Below are positions 23,746-34,415 of a stretch of 64,000 nucleotides of DNA, piece after piece. The notes below the pieces were generated by a model. That model made no database searches, was not told the DNA's origin, and was given only the letters and a program-made list of their open reading frames with translations. Both the position numbers and the translations under genes were made by a program. Source of the DNA: Tetrapyrgos nigripes (taxonomy: Eukaryota > Basidiomycota > Agaricomycetes > Agaricales > Campanellaceae); assembly GCA_013368315.1 (NCBI GenBank), contig JAACJM010000015.1:124001-188000 (forward strand), written 5' to 3'. Each line of letters opens with the position of its first letter. Within the stretch, counting starts at the first letter, position 1.

Positions 23746-24485
23746 GCAGCTCTTGTATATGGTGCAGATGTTCATGCTCAACCTGACGATTGCGCTCTGG
23801 AGTATGTGAAGGACTAATATAATATTAATAAATAATATTACACAAAAAAATAAACATACTCCTGAGAAGATTGTGGATTCCTGTTGGTAATTGAGTAACT
23901 TAGACAAAAAAGACAATCTCAAGTACATACATGTCAATAGTACTATAGACTGGGTCAGAGGAAAAGGGAAAGAGAAAAGTTTGTTCTTGAAGAGTTTGGT
24001 CTGGGAATTTGTTCAGTTTCATAAGAAGAATTCAGAAAAACAATATTCACATTGAAAATGCACCTCTGAGATGCACAGAGTCAGTAATTGAGGCGGTCAG
24101 TTGATTCATAAATCAGCCTTACATGTACCACAGTTGAGGCTCTCTGGCACCTCAATATAGCTTTAGAAGTAGAGCAAAGACACAGAAAGTGTCCAAGTCA
24201 CATTACATAGACAAAAGTTTGCGGACATGAGGCAGATGTTTAGGTTTCATAAGTTTAGGTTTGCAGTTTGCGCGCCAGTATTGGCATCAACGGAATAGCG
24301 GCAGTAAGGCACGGGCGTGTTTCCGTCGGAAGGCTGCGCAAATCACGTGACTTTTGTGCCTTACTCGGTTAATTAGCCGTCGAAATCCTCACACGGGTAG
24401 TCGCATTTTATATAGATAGATATATAGATATAAGACATGGGTAGCACGTATTAGGTGCTCCATATGTTGATCTCTGGGGGACGTT

Positions 24486-26471
24486 CTACGAACAAATATC
24501 CGGGTATTTGCGATCAGTCGGGTTTTGTGGAATCCATCCGTTGGCCAAGCCAGCTTGGTACGACCATTCATCTGCATTCTCAGCTTTCCACGTCCATTGT
24601 AGCCAGCCATCTCCCTGTTCATATGTAATCGCTTGAGCTTCCCAAAATTTGCGCAGGAAAGTTTTGTAATCTTCACTGAAGGTACTGGCTGAACCGGTCA
24701 AACCATCGCAGCTACCAATGAAAGAAGAGCCTGGGTATGTTCCCTGTTTATGCGTTGACCATATGATCAGAGATAGTCGTTAAAGAGGTAGTGAGGGAGT
24801 ACTCACATCGTATCTTGCGCCTATTCCGCGTCCGTTGAGGTATTTGGCACTGTAAGTAGAAAACATGTCAGAGGCAAGGCAGAAAAGAGGTATAGCAGAA
24901 TCTGTTTACCAGTCGGTCTTTGCCGGTGTCCATTCACCGACATAGATGACAAGATCAAACGACGAAAGTTGTTCTTTATATTTACACGCGAACTGGATGT
25001 GCTCCTCCTCAGACCTTTGGTTTTCCTACAGCTAGATCAACATCGCGGAAGGAACATCGTGACCTCAGCTAGACTTACCGCGTCACTGAAAATCTGGTGG
25101 TAATCGGGCAATGTTTGTAAGTCGCACAATCAGTGAAACAAATCAGTCTGACCTGGTAGATATGCTTGTCCATGGCGACATTTTGGAATTCTGGTGGGGT
25201 CATGAAGCCTTTCCAGGAGTCTAGCTCTTGGAAAGCATCATGGATAAGGACTCTCGCTTCAGGATGACTTGAAGCTCTGTGACCATGATTAATACGACAC
25301 AGTTGAAACACAAAAAGGTTGAATAACGTACCGCACAATCCCGTAGGAGTCTTTCCAGTACTGGGGGAGCGCTGTTAAAGCTAGAACGAAGTTATGATGG
25401 GAGAATACATACCTGCTGGACTACAGGCAAGACACCGTCTCTAAATCCCGCTGGCCTTGATGAGCAGAGTCAGTTTCTTTCTTGGGTGATACTGACGAAG
25501 ATCCGGACTGACTCATTCAAAGGTGCATATATAGCTGCATCAAATTCATTAGCTATTCTCTCCATCACTGCCTTGGTTCTGTCGATATTGTCCTGGTTCG
25601 TATGCCATGTCCTACGACGTCCAGGAGTTAAGCTTTTCCATGTATGAGACGTTGAAGAAGACTTACGGGAGATCCATGCGTTGACCGGAATTATCGAAAC
25701 TGGCGGAGTATAGTGTTAGTAATGCAGGAAATCGTATGTGTCGGAAAAAGAGACAAACCCATTCTGACTTCCGGGAGCACCTGCATCGTCGTAGCGTATT
25801 TACGTCTTGAGTTTCAAATGTTTGCTTCTTATATAACTCCATCACTCACCATGCAGGTCGATAATCACTTGGAGATTATGGGTATTTGCCCAATCCAAAG
25901 CCTTGCGAAGATATGGGAGTTGACCTTGAATGTAGGGTTCGCCAGCAGAGACATCGAACGCCCAGTATCCAATAGGTAGCCGAACAGTGTTCAACCTAGC
26001 ATGACGAGGATATTAATAAACATGGACAATATTCTGGCAAGACCCCAGAACATACCCTGCATTGGCGATATCAATAAAATCTTGCTCCGTGATCCAAGTC
26101 TCCCAGTGTTGCTGGAGGGCAGCAAGAGCGACGTCGTGATCCTGCAATTTTCCGAAGGTGTATTCATCTATGATATCGGGATTCCCAGTATCGTCGAATA
26201 GAGATGGTGTAATCCAGGGCTAAAGAAGAGTCATTAGTCCAGCTCGAAATAGATGTCAACCTCGACGTACTTCAAGAACCAACCAACCACCGAGATTGAC
26301 GCCACGAACTTTATCACCAGTGATAGAGCCTAGCTCGAGTCCATCCATGTCCACTGGCTGGAGATTATTGATAACCCTACCAATGTCTAATAGTCCACTG
26401 TCAAGCAGTGGTACAGCGAAGCTCAGTGTTGCCAAACAGCCGGCTGCTAGGAGAGAGCGAAGGAGTGCCAT
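24486..26471 (-). CDS. Secreted GH5 exo-beta-1,3-glucanase (copy 1)
   Basis: A multi-exon GH5 (subfamily 9 type) enzyme. The signal peptide [19 protein letters not shown] is followed by [54 protein letters not shown] and an APLNEP segment with the acid/base Glu. [18 protein letters not shown]-type IYVGEW and [17 protein letters not shown] follow. It ends [12 protein letters not shown]. The enzyme trims beta-1,3-glucan from the non-reducing end in wall remodelling. A TATAAAG lies about 40 bp upstream of the ATG (26508-26514). Its paralogue at 44937-46880 shares intron positions and most residues. All motifs expected for activity are visible. Confidence 0.92.
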
Positions 26472-27421
26472 GAGGGAAATGTAAACGTCGTTGCAGCAAG
26501 CTCTCTTCTTTATACTCTACTTGCCGGGTACGCATAAAGTTGCCTCCAGAACGAAACGCGCGGAAGGAATTACATGATCGGTTTGAACGATCGGTTGATA
26601 TCCCCAGTGGGACAGAAAACGAAGGTTAGGAGCGGCTTGGAGACAGCCATTTGATTAAGATTGAGATGGTTGAAAACCTGAAGGCCTCACTGTGGTATAG
26701 AGACTCTGTCAGAGAGTAGGTGAATACTTTGGACAATTGAAAGAAGTCACCTCGCCCTAGAACATCTGGATTTCTGTCGCGTCGAAACACCGCCGTCAGG
26801 CCCTCAGGGGACGTTTTTCAAATTCAAAAACATCTTGGTCGTCACCTCGGTTTGTCGTCTCGAAACACCTGCATCTGTAGCCAAGGTGAGGGGCGCAAGT
26901 GGCTCCGCGCTGAAAATTAAAATGCTGCCGTGGCCCGTCTGTCGCTGGCAAGCTGCAAAGTGTGTCTATCGAACTCGCCGCACCCTATTGCAGCTGCCTG
27001 CACCATCGCACTTCATGATAGCCGTTGTCCTCACTCCCGGAAACTCCTTTTGCAGTCATGCCGCCGGAGACCGAGTTTTATCCTGACCTGCCGGATCCAG
27101 CAGACATTGGAGGGCGAAGGGTTTGAACGATGATAGAATCTGATCTGGGAATGATAATAATGAGTTGAGTAGGCTGCGATACCTGGGATATCCGCAACTT
27201 CGTTGCTTTCGCCTAGTCCAGCATTCATGAAGGTGTATCAGTAAATAAGGCTCTCAGACAACGCCGAAGAATACCAAAATACTGAGGACCAACTGTAGAC
27301 TAGCTCTGGCTGTTTGTCGGGACTCCCACTGCATCATGTACCATTTTTCTGAAGTAAATCAATTCGCATTAAATATCTAGAATACAACAAAGCCCATCTA
27401 TATGGGTTCAACCTGCAAATC
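26472..27421. other. Promoter of glucanase copy 1 and 3' flank of the myosin gene
   Basis: 950 bp without a supported gene. It holds the glucanase TATA box (26508-26514) and a GATCGGTTTGAACGATCGG inverted motif at about 26577-26596. Short open frames at 26835-27228 on both strands lack conserved features and are not accepted as genes. Confidence 0.5.
26508..26514 (-). promoter_or_regulatory. TATA box of glucanase copy 1
   Basis: TATAAAG on the minus strand, 37-43 bp upstream of the ATG. The paralogue has a TATAAG at 44885-44890 in the equivalent place. Confidence 0.6.
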
Positions 27422-30400
27422 TCAGTCGTCGTTGAGTCTCTGTGCTCGTTTCGCCAGCTAAACTTCCGATTAAGCTAAATATCACAAGAATGCGTAGCAG
27501 AAGACTCACCGCAGCTGCCAGATCCATTTGTCCTCCAAGTGCAGGAGGAGGCCTAGCCGCACTTCCAGCGGGCTTTGATGCTCCACCTCCAGCAGGAGGT
27601 CTCGGTGCACTAGGCACTGCTGGTTTACCTCCCGGTATCTTTGGGGCAACAGCAGGTTTTGCTCCAGGCGCAGGAGGTTTTGGTTTCGCTGCAGTAGGCG
27701 GAGGTACAGGCTTCCCACCCAAAGCGCTCGAAGGCCTCGATGATCCCAGGGAATCTTCTGGAGTAGCCGAAGTTACTTTCTTCCAGGGGGCCGCTGATCC
27801 ATTTCCTGGAGCCATGCCAGGGAACACGGAAACAGGTTTCGCGTTAGCGTTGGCTGTCACTGCAGAAGGGACGATAGGTTTGGCTTTCGATGCTGCTGCT
27901 GCTGGCGTGGGCGCGGAAGGTACAGATTTAGGAGCTCGAGGAGGTGGTGGAGGTGCAGCGGGGGCAGCCGTTGGTGGAACCAGCTCCAGGTAATTATTTG
28001 GGGCCCAACCTTCCGCGCCGTCTTTCTTCACGAGCCACCAACCATTACCATCTGTGTCCTTTTCAACCACCTCGAATAGATCGTCTTTCTTCAACGACAT
28101 TTCACCCTCTTCACCTTGGAAGTCATACTTGGCTTTGTACATTGGTACTGCGGGTACAGCTGGGGGCGGCGGAGGCGGCGGAGGAGCGGCTGCACGAGGC
28201 GGTGCAGGAGGTGGTCTCGTCCCGTTCGTAGCAGCAGCAGGTGTTGGCTTGGATACAATGGAGGGAGCAGCAGGCGCAGGGGTTACGGAACTCTTGCCAG
28301 GCAAAGGTTGAGAAGCAGGCTTTGGTTTTGGTGTTGCGGCCGGTCTTGGTTTCTGCGTAAGTCAGTTATCAGCGTCACATAGAACTATACACTACTCAAA
28401 ATGTCTTACACTAGGTCCACCGGCACGCAAAAGCTTGCCTTCTGTGATGGGACGAACGACACCAGCTTTCCTCTTTGCAGGCGGTCGGGATGTGCTGTTA
28501 GGAGGCTCTCCCGAAGGAACATGAACAGTATGACTCTTATACACATCATCCTTCTTTACCGTTTCGTCTCTGACAAACTTGATCTGAGCCTTCTTGTCCT
28601 TCTTCTTGGCATATTCCACGCTGAAGTTGAGCTTTAGTCACTAGATTTTAAAGACAAAGTACAAGGCTTACGTGGGACCTATCTGCACGCTGATACTGCC
28701 TTGTGTCAACTGCATCAAGTGAGTGACAAGCTCGGTCTTGAAATAGCAGCTGAATACAGGGTCACCCTCCTCAGAAGCGTTGACATTAAAGCACTAGCAC
28801 AGAAAATCAGCTCAAGTAATTGCAGGTAATTGGATTGACTCTGCGTCGTCACCTACCATCCAATCGTCGCGCAAGTTAGACATGTTGATGCTCTTGATGG
28901 TCACCAGCGGAACCTTTCGTTCAAGACTATGCAGAGTTTGCCCTTCCCTGGCAGTCGTGATTACTATGTGTACAGCCTTCTGTGTCTGTTCAAGATGTCA
29001 GCAACTACGTTTAGATTGAGATACAGTTTCCTTACAACAATGATCCATCGGGGACTCGGTTTACTTGATCTACCTAGCTTGGAGACTAGCAGCTGAATCT
29101 TGCCACTGAAAGTGACTTGCTCATTTCCAATGCCAGCAGCCGATGCAATTTCCTCCCCGAAAGCACTCTTGCCATTGATGTCCAGATAGTCCCCCATGAA
29201 ACGCCTGTAACTCAGAAGACTGTAGCGTCGACGCTCCTTGCGACCTCCTAGAGTTTGATGCCCATAATCACGAACTTGAGAGTACACAATTCCTTCCTTG
29301 TTGTTCTTCCAGAATCTCTGTATCCGACGTGCGCACTCGTGCTTATATCGCATGTAGTTCCTGAACGCTCTTTGTATACGTCCCGCCATATTGTGCCAAT
29401 AACGGTCACGCATGGTTTCCAATGCAAAGAGCTTGAGAAAACGTCAGGACGAGAGCTTCACTTCGCAACGATCCACTTACTGTCTCAGGGTTCTTAATGA
29501 AGGCTTTCGTAACGCCCATCTGCCATTCTTCCTTTGCGATCCCTGTATCCTTCAATATTTGCTCACAGCCAGATTTCGCATCTCCACTCCATATGTAATC
29601 TCCGGCGTATGAGGTTTTGGGAGAAAGAAGATAGAAACGTTCCACCATCTTTTCAAAGGTATTTCGGTATGCAAATCCGGCTCTCCGTACACGGATGTTT
29701 TCCTGGAGACCCAGATACTTGATCTGATGCAGGATGGCTTTCGTGTCGTATTCTGAGGAACTCCGGTTCTGGTTGGGCTTGATGGTACGAATATACGAAG
29801 GTTGAGCTTTCATCAGATTTTCTACGAGTGCACCAGCTGATGCCTATGGATGGTTTGGTAAGTATAAAGCTCCACTTACAATAGCAAAACACCTGCCTTA
29901 ATCCTATCTCCAGCGGTAGGAGGCCTCTTCTTGCTATTGGGATCAGGTCGATCCGGGAAGAGGGTCTGCAAGAACTGGTTCCCACTAGTACCAATGAGGT
30001 CCAATAGATCCTTCAGGAGCGAATCTTTGTTCTTGTCTGTCATTCCTTGAACATTATACATCACGTCTCCTGCATAGTGTTTCACCAAAAACTGCGCTCC
30101 TCTGGCTTCAAAGTGAGCATTCGCAGCCAGTCCAGCTGTCCTCTGAATGAAGCTGTTGTCGGCAGCTGTAGGATCAGCGTGAGCGGTTGCACATGCATCG
30201 TTTAGTGCTGCGAATATTCCAGGTGGCCGACGTTCCTCGATCAGATCACACACAATCTTGTTGTTGAAGTACTTGATTGGTGTCCACTTGATTTGTTCTC
30301 GGACGTATTCTTCTTGTTCCGTCTTCAGCGTGAGCTCGATGAAAATTTGCTGCAATTTCTCGTTGACGTAGTTGATACAGAGCTGCTCGAAAGAGTTGTC

Positions 30401-32074
30401 CTACATGAGAGAAGTGAGCATAGCCTTGCGTCCATGGCGCAGAAATGTTACCTCAAAGATCTCGAAGCCGAAAATGTCCTATAGTGGATATATGAGCAAC
30501 AGACGCGGCTTGCCTAATAATCACCACTCACGAGAATACCGACTACTTGGGCATGAGCGGATCGGGGCTTCATGGAGATATTGATACGAGATACGATCCA
30601 TTCGAACAAATTGTTGTAAATGCCCTTCGCCAAGGCATCTCTTGCAGAGGAAGCTTGGGCGGGATTCATGGGGACATCATAGACAGACCCTCTCCGGCCT
30701 CCTCGTTGTGTCTCCATAACACGCATCGTCAAGACTTTCTGAACCAGAGCTGAATCCACCTCCATCAGATAGGCCACGAAGTCCGTCACACCTGTGTCTG
30801 AGACCACGGAATTGCCGCTGTCGTCCTCAGCAAACTGTACATTGCCAAGCCATAAAATGATTGCAAGCATTCGGAAGATATCACTTTGTTCCTGATCAGA
30901 AAGCCCGATGACTTGCATGGCTCTCTGTAAAAAATGAGCAAGCAAACTTTTGAATACGGAAAGATAACCGTCTCTTACAATCGTGTCGCCATAATCTTTC
31001 TCATCGTCTATGTCCTGGACTTCTAAACAATTGCTGAGACTGGTGTATGCATACGCTTCTGGGCCTTGAAGACCAAACATCTCTGTAACGGTGGTTAGAT
31101 AAGAGGTCGTCTGGAAGACAAAAGACTATACCACGCTGCTCGTCACTAGCGGCCTTGGTGAACTGATAAAATATATGGAAATTTCGCTCATTCTCGACCT
31201 GACCAACCACTCGTCCCTTCTCTAGGAGATAATTTGTGATACGGGCACCCACGGGCTCGCCATTTGAGTTGAACATGATCTCGAGATATTTTCCCTATGG
31301 AATGATTAGCAGACTTGGCAACGTTGCAGCGTTTGAAACTTACGTGTCGACTAGAGTTATTGTTACGCAGTGTCTTTGCACAGCCAAAACTTTCAAGCAA
31401 AGGATTGGTAGCCAACACCATGTCCTTGATCTCCTGAATACTGTTGTCCTGTCCACCAGATACTGCAGCGATATACTGCATGATTCGTTTGGCAGCCTCC
31501 GTCTTTCCAGCACCCGACTCTCCTGAAATGATAACACACTGATTCTCGTGATACGCGTTCATGTTGTAGTATGCAGACTCGGCAATGGCGAAGACATGCG
31601 GCGGTACCTCCAATCTGTTCTTTCCCCTATATTTCTCGAGCGTGTCGTCAGTGTAAATACCCAAATCTACACGCCAAAGGCATGGACTCAGCACAGATGA
31701 TTAGAGAAACGTCAAGACACGCACCTCGAAATGGATTCACCGAGATCAACACTGCTCCGATGTAGGTGTAGATTTCGCCAGTCGTCCATCGCTTCTGAAG
31801 ATTCTCGTTAATGCTCTCGTTGCTGATGGTCGTCAATAATGTCATGTCGGATACGCCAACTTGTTTTTTCTTGAATCCTTCCTTCCAGTCGGCCTATTTG
31901 ATAACATGAGTATCCTGCTCTTAACCATATCAATGATAGTACCTTGGCGACTTTCCCTGGGGCCCCGCCCTTCTTCGCAGCTGGCGCTGCCTTCTTACCT
32001 GCCTTCTTTGAGATCGCCTATGATTGGAATGAAGCTTCAATGATAGGTTTAAACTCGGTAATAAGACATACCAT
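27422..32074 (-). CDS. MYO1: Class I myosin with TH1, Pro-rich and SH3 tail
   Basis: A complete fungal myosin-I. Exon 1 codes only for the start Met (32074-32072); a 54-nt intron then leads to [16 protein letters not shown]. The motor has P-loop [12 protein letters not shown], switch I NNNSSRHGKYLEI, switch [17 protein letters not shown] and an actin-binding loop. The TEDS phosphorylation site is Ser in RRGSVYDVP, as expected for a PAK-regulated motor. Two IQ-like motifs ([24 protein letters not shown]) follow. Then come a basic TH1 lipid-binding tail, a poly-Pro stretch, an SH3 domain ([20 protein letters not shown]...[10 protein letters not shown]) and a C terminus [17 protein letters not shown]. 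It drives actin-dependent endocytosis at cortical patches. The gene immediately upstream encodes a UCS myosin chaperone. Confidence 0.95.
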
Positions 32075-32333
32075 AGCCCAGAGACACCGCCTTCTTGAAG
32101 ATTAGTTGAAGCTTAGGGAGTAGAGATAAGAGTGTTAAGAGTTGGTGGTACAAATGACGAATTAAATAGCAGTTGCTGCGAGACGGTAACAGTGAGGATT
32201 CCAAGCGGCAACTACCGGCAGACAGAAACTTGTCCATTCCAAGTCATTCTCAGTCCTGTGCAGTTCTGCGCCGATGTACCAATCGATATTCCGTAGCATA
32301 ACTCATCATAGTCTTACGTACATACACATTAGT

Positions 32334-34358
32334 TTACTTCGACTCTGCCAAAAACTTTAACGTCTGTAATGCCGGCTGTACAATTTCTGCTGCTTTGATC
32401 TGCTTCACTACATTTTCTAACGCCTTAACAAGCCCTGCATCTTTTGCCTCCTGAACGATGGTTTTACGAGTACCCATGTCTTCAATGCTGAGTAAAAACT
32501 TGCAGGCACAGACGATTCCTCGATGAACTAGACCTGGATGACTTTCAGGTAAGGTCTCGTCTTCCTCTTTTGGTGCACAGGAGGGGTCAATGAGTAGTGT
32601 GAGGATAGGCAAGACTCTGTGACGCTCCTTCTGTAGGGAAAGCAGTGCTTGACAAGCTCCAGGGGCAGAGCACAGTGTGGCAAGTGCTCCGGACGAAGCC
32701 AGCCTTGTCTGCAAGTCGTCCGCATCGCATAAAGCGAGGATGATTTGTATTTTGGACTGTGCACCGGCGTTGATGGAGGTGTAGCTTTCAAACACCTTGT
32801 CTGATCCAGCAATCAGATTACAAATGAGTTCCATAGCTGCCCGCTGAACAAGGGGATGATCGTCGAGCAGGAGGAATTCGACCTTGCTTAACAGCTCATT
32901 GGCATCCGCCACGCGAGTACCAACTTCCGGACTGGCAGAAGTGAGGTTTGTCAGCGCCATCAACGCTTCAAACTTCTGCAACTGAGTGGATTGTGGATGT
33001 TGCAGCATTAAGGAAAATGGACGAATCGCGTCGTACATGGCCTCGACATTTGGCCCAAATACTTGGAAGGGTGACGATGTGATGGCAAGCTTGGCAAGAG
33101 CCTGTACTGGCTGCAAATGGACGGGATCAAGGGCAGAATCTGATTTGGCTTCAGAAGTCGCTTTCTGGATGAGTGATAGGAGGAGTTTCGCCCCTCCATG
33201 CTGCAAAACTTTGCCGCGATTATCTTTGTCTGTGACGATGTCAAGAAGAGCCTTCCCGACAGCGAGTCTGATACCGGGAGTGTCTGCCCCCGGAACGGCA
33301 GCTGCAAAAACATCGAGCACACCCGCAGACAGCAACCTCTTGATGCGTTCCTTCACGTGTGTTTCGTCGTTTAGGGTATCTGACCCTGCATTCTGACCCG
33401 AACCGTTCTTTGCCTTGGCCATGCTCCTGAGTTTTTCTATCTGCTTCTGCTCCTCAGTAAGCTGAGGCCGATAGGCGCAGACATTGGAAACAATGACCAG
33501 AACCCCATATAGAATGGTAGCCACGGATTCCATGATAGTGCCAGGTTTACGCTTTGGCACCAGTACGAAGAGACGTTTGAGAAACTGAGGATCTTTGGAT
33601 ATCTCTTCCTTGACGGAAGGGTCGGTACTGGAATATGCCAATCCCTCAACAGCGTCTGCTAATGACGACTGGTCACCTCCATCTATCACCAGCCTTTTCA
33701 TCACTCCCACCAAACTTTCGTCTGTCGCTTCCGACGCGTCAACTACTGCAGAAGGGTCATTCTCTGCCCTATCAGATGCTCCACCGCGCTTCAGCTTGAT
33801 CAAACTAATAGCAGCTGCGGCGCGTAGTGCGGTATCTTGAGTAGAACGGGATTTCTCTTCGAGCCAGGCGGTAGCTTGCGACGTAATGGCGGCGCGCGAT
33901 TGCTTGTAGCCACACGCTTGTCCCAAAAGGTGGGCAACATGCAGTGAAAGCTCCGCGGAAGGCGATAGTTCCACACTATCCATGATGAGGTCGAGGACCA
34001 TGTCATGCTGAAAGATAGAGGCTGCAGACTGCGAGTCTACTTGAAATAGGGCCGTAAGAAATGAGATCCCGACGAGGAGGTCATTTTCATTGGTTTCTTC
34101 GAGACGCGGGATAATCAGAGGTGAAAAGACCTTCACCAAAGCGTCAGTGCCTGGATCTGGCTGCTGTCCGTTTGAAGGATGGGCTTGTCTGACGCCCTGA
34201 CAGAAAGCTGATAAAATGAGATATGCTTTGGCACGATGATCTGATGTTTGGGATGGAATGAAAGCTGTTATGAGATAGGAAAGCTCGTCTGGAAGGGTGG
34301 ATGTCGAGCCTTGTTTCGTTTTGAGGAGGATTTCGTCTAGACGTTCTTCAGTAGCCAT
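32334..34358 (-). CDS. SHE4: UCS-domain myosin co-chaperone, She4/UNC-45 family
   Basis: Intronless, 674 residues from MATEERLDE. The open frame extends further 5' but only through non-ATG codons. The protein is an armadillo-like alpha-solenoid with the UNC-45/Cro1/She4 central region (GVLDVFAAAVPGADTPGIRLAVGKALLDIV, FEALMALTNLTSASPEVGTRV) and a UCS C terminus (QRAAMELICNLIAGSDKVFE). UCS proteins bind and fold myosin motor domains, including class I and V myosins in yeast. It lies directly upstream of, and in the same direction as, the class I myosin, with 259 bp between. Confidence 0.9.
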   Translation of the reverse strand: MATEERLDEILLKTKQGSTSTLPDELSYLITAFIPSQTSDHRAKAYLILSAFCQGVRQAHPSNGQQPDPGTDALVKVFSPLIIPRLEETNENDLLVGISFLTALFQVDSQSAASIFQHDMVLDLIMDSVELSPSAELSLHVAHLLGQACGYKQSRAAITSQATAWLEEKSRSTQDTALRAAAAISLIKLKRGGASDRAENDPSAVVDASEATDESLVGVMKRLVIDGGDQSSLADAVEGLAYSSTDPSVKEEISKDPQFLKRLFVLVPKRKPGTIMESVATILYGVLVIVSNVCAYRPQLTEEQKQIEKLRSMAKAKNGSGQNAGSDTLNDETHVKERIKRLLSAGVLDVFAAAVPGADTPGIRLAVGKALLDIVTDKDNRGKVLQHGGAKLLLSLIQKATSEAKSDSALDPVHLQPVQALAKLAITSSPFQVFGPNVEAMYDAIRPFSLMLQHPQSTQLQKFEALMALTNLTSASPEVGTRVADANELLSKVEFLLLDDHPLVQRAAMELICNLIAGSDKVFESYTSINAGAQSKIQIILALCDADDLQTRLASSGALATLCSAPGACQALLSLQKERHRVLPILTLLIDPSCAPKEEDETLPESHPGLVHRGIVCACKFLLSIEDMGTRKTIVQEAKDAGLVKALENVVKQIKAAEIVQPALQTLKFLAESK

Positions 34359-34415
34359 AACGCGCGACGCGTGACTACGACAAGCAAAATTTCTGAACTC
34401 TTCCTCCTCCTCAAA
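34359..34415. promoter_or_regulatory. 57-bp divergent promoter, SHE4 / TRM6
   Basis: Only 57 bp separate the two start codons, so both core promoters and 5' UTRs overlap coding DNA or each other. It contains ACGCGT at 34367-34372 and a pyrimidine-rich CTCTTCCTCCTCCTC tract. Confidence 0.5.

Larger units (their letters stand above)
22603..24485. other. Repeat-rich intergenic island
   Basis: 1.9 kb without an intact gene. It holds an inverted repeat with hairpins (22735-22826), a palindrome at 22918-22933, GAGCGAA-type direct repeats (about 22953-23100), a tandem repeat (23130-23260), a broken coiled-coil ORF on the minus strand (23340-23745), a 10-bp inverted repeat (24303-24312 and 24356-24365) and a TAGA/TATA microsatellite (about 24408-24432). 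It looks like overlapping transposon debris. Confidence 0.6.

Noticed and set aside
26835..27228. Short ORFs on both strands in the glucanase/myosin spacer
   Set aside because: No homology-like motif, no splice structure, codon use like random DNA.
27442..27993. 183-codon Gly/Ala-rich open frame antisense to the myosin SH3/Pro-rich tail
   Set aside because: It is the complement of poly-Pro/Ala codons; the sense frame encodes a recognisable SH3 domain.
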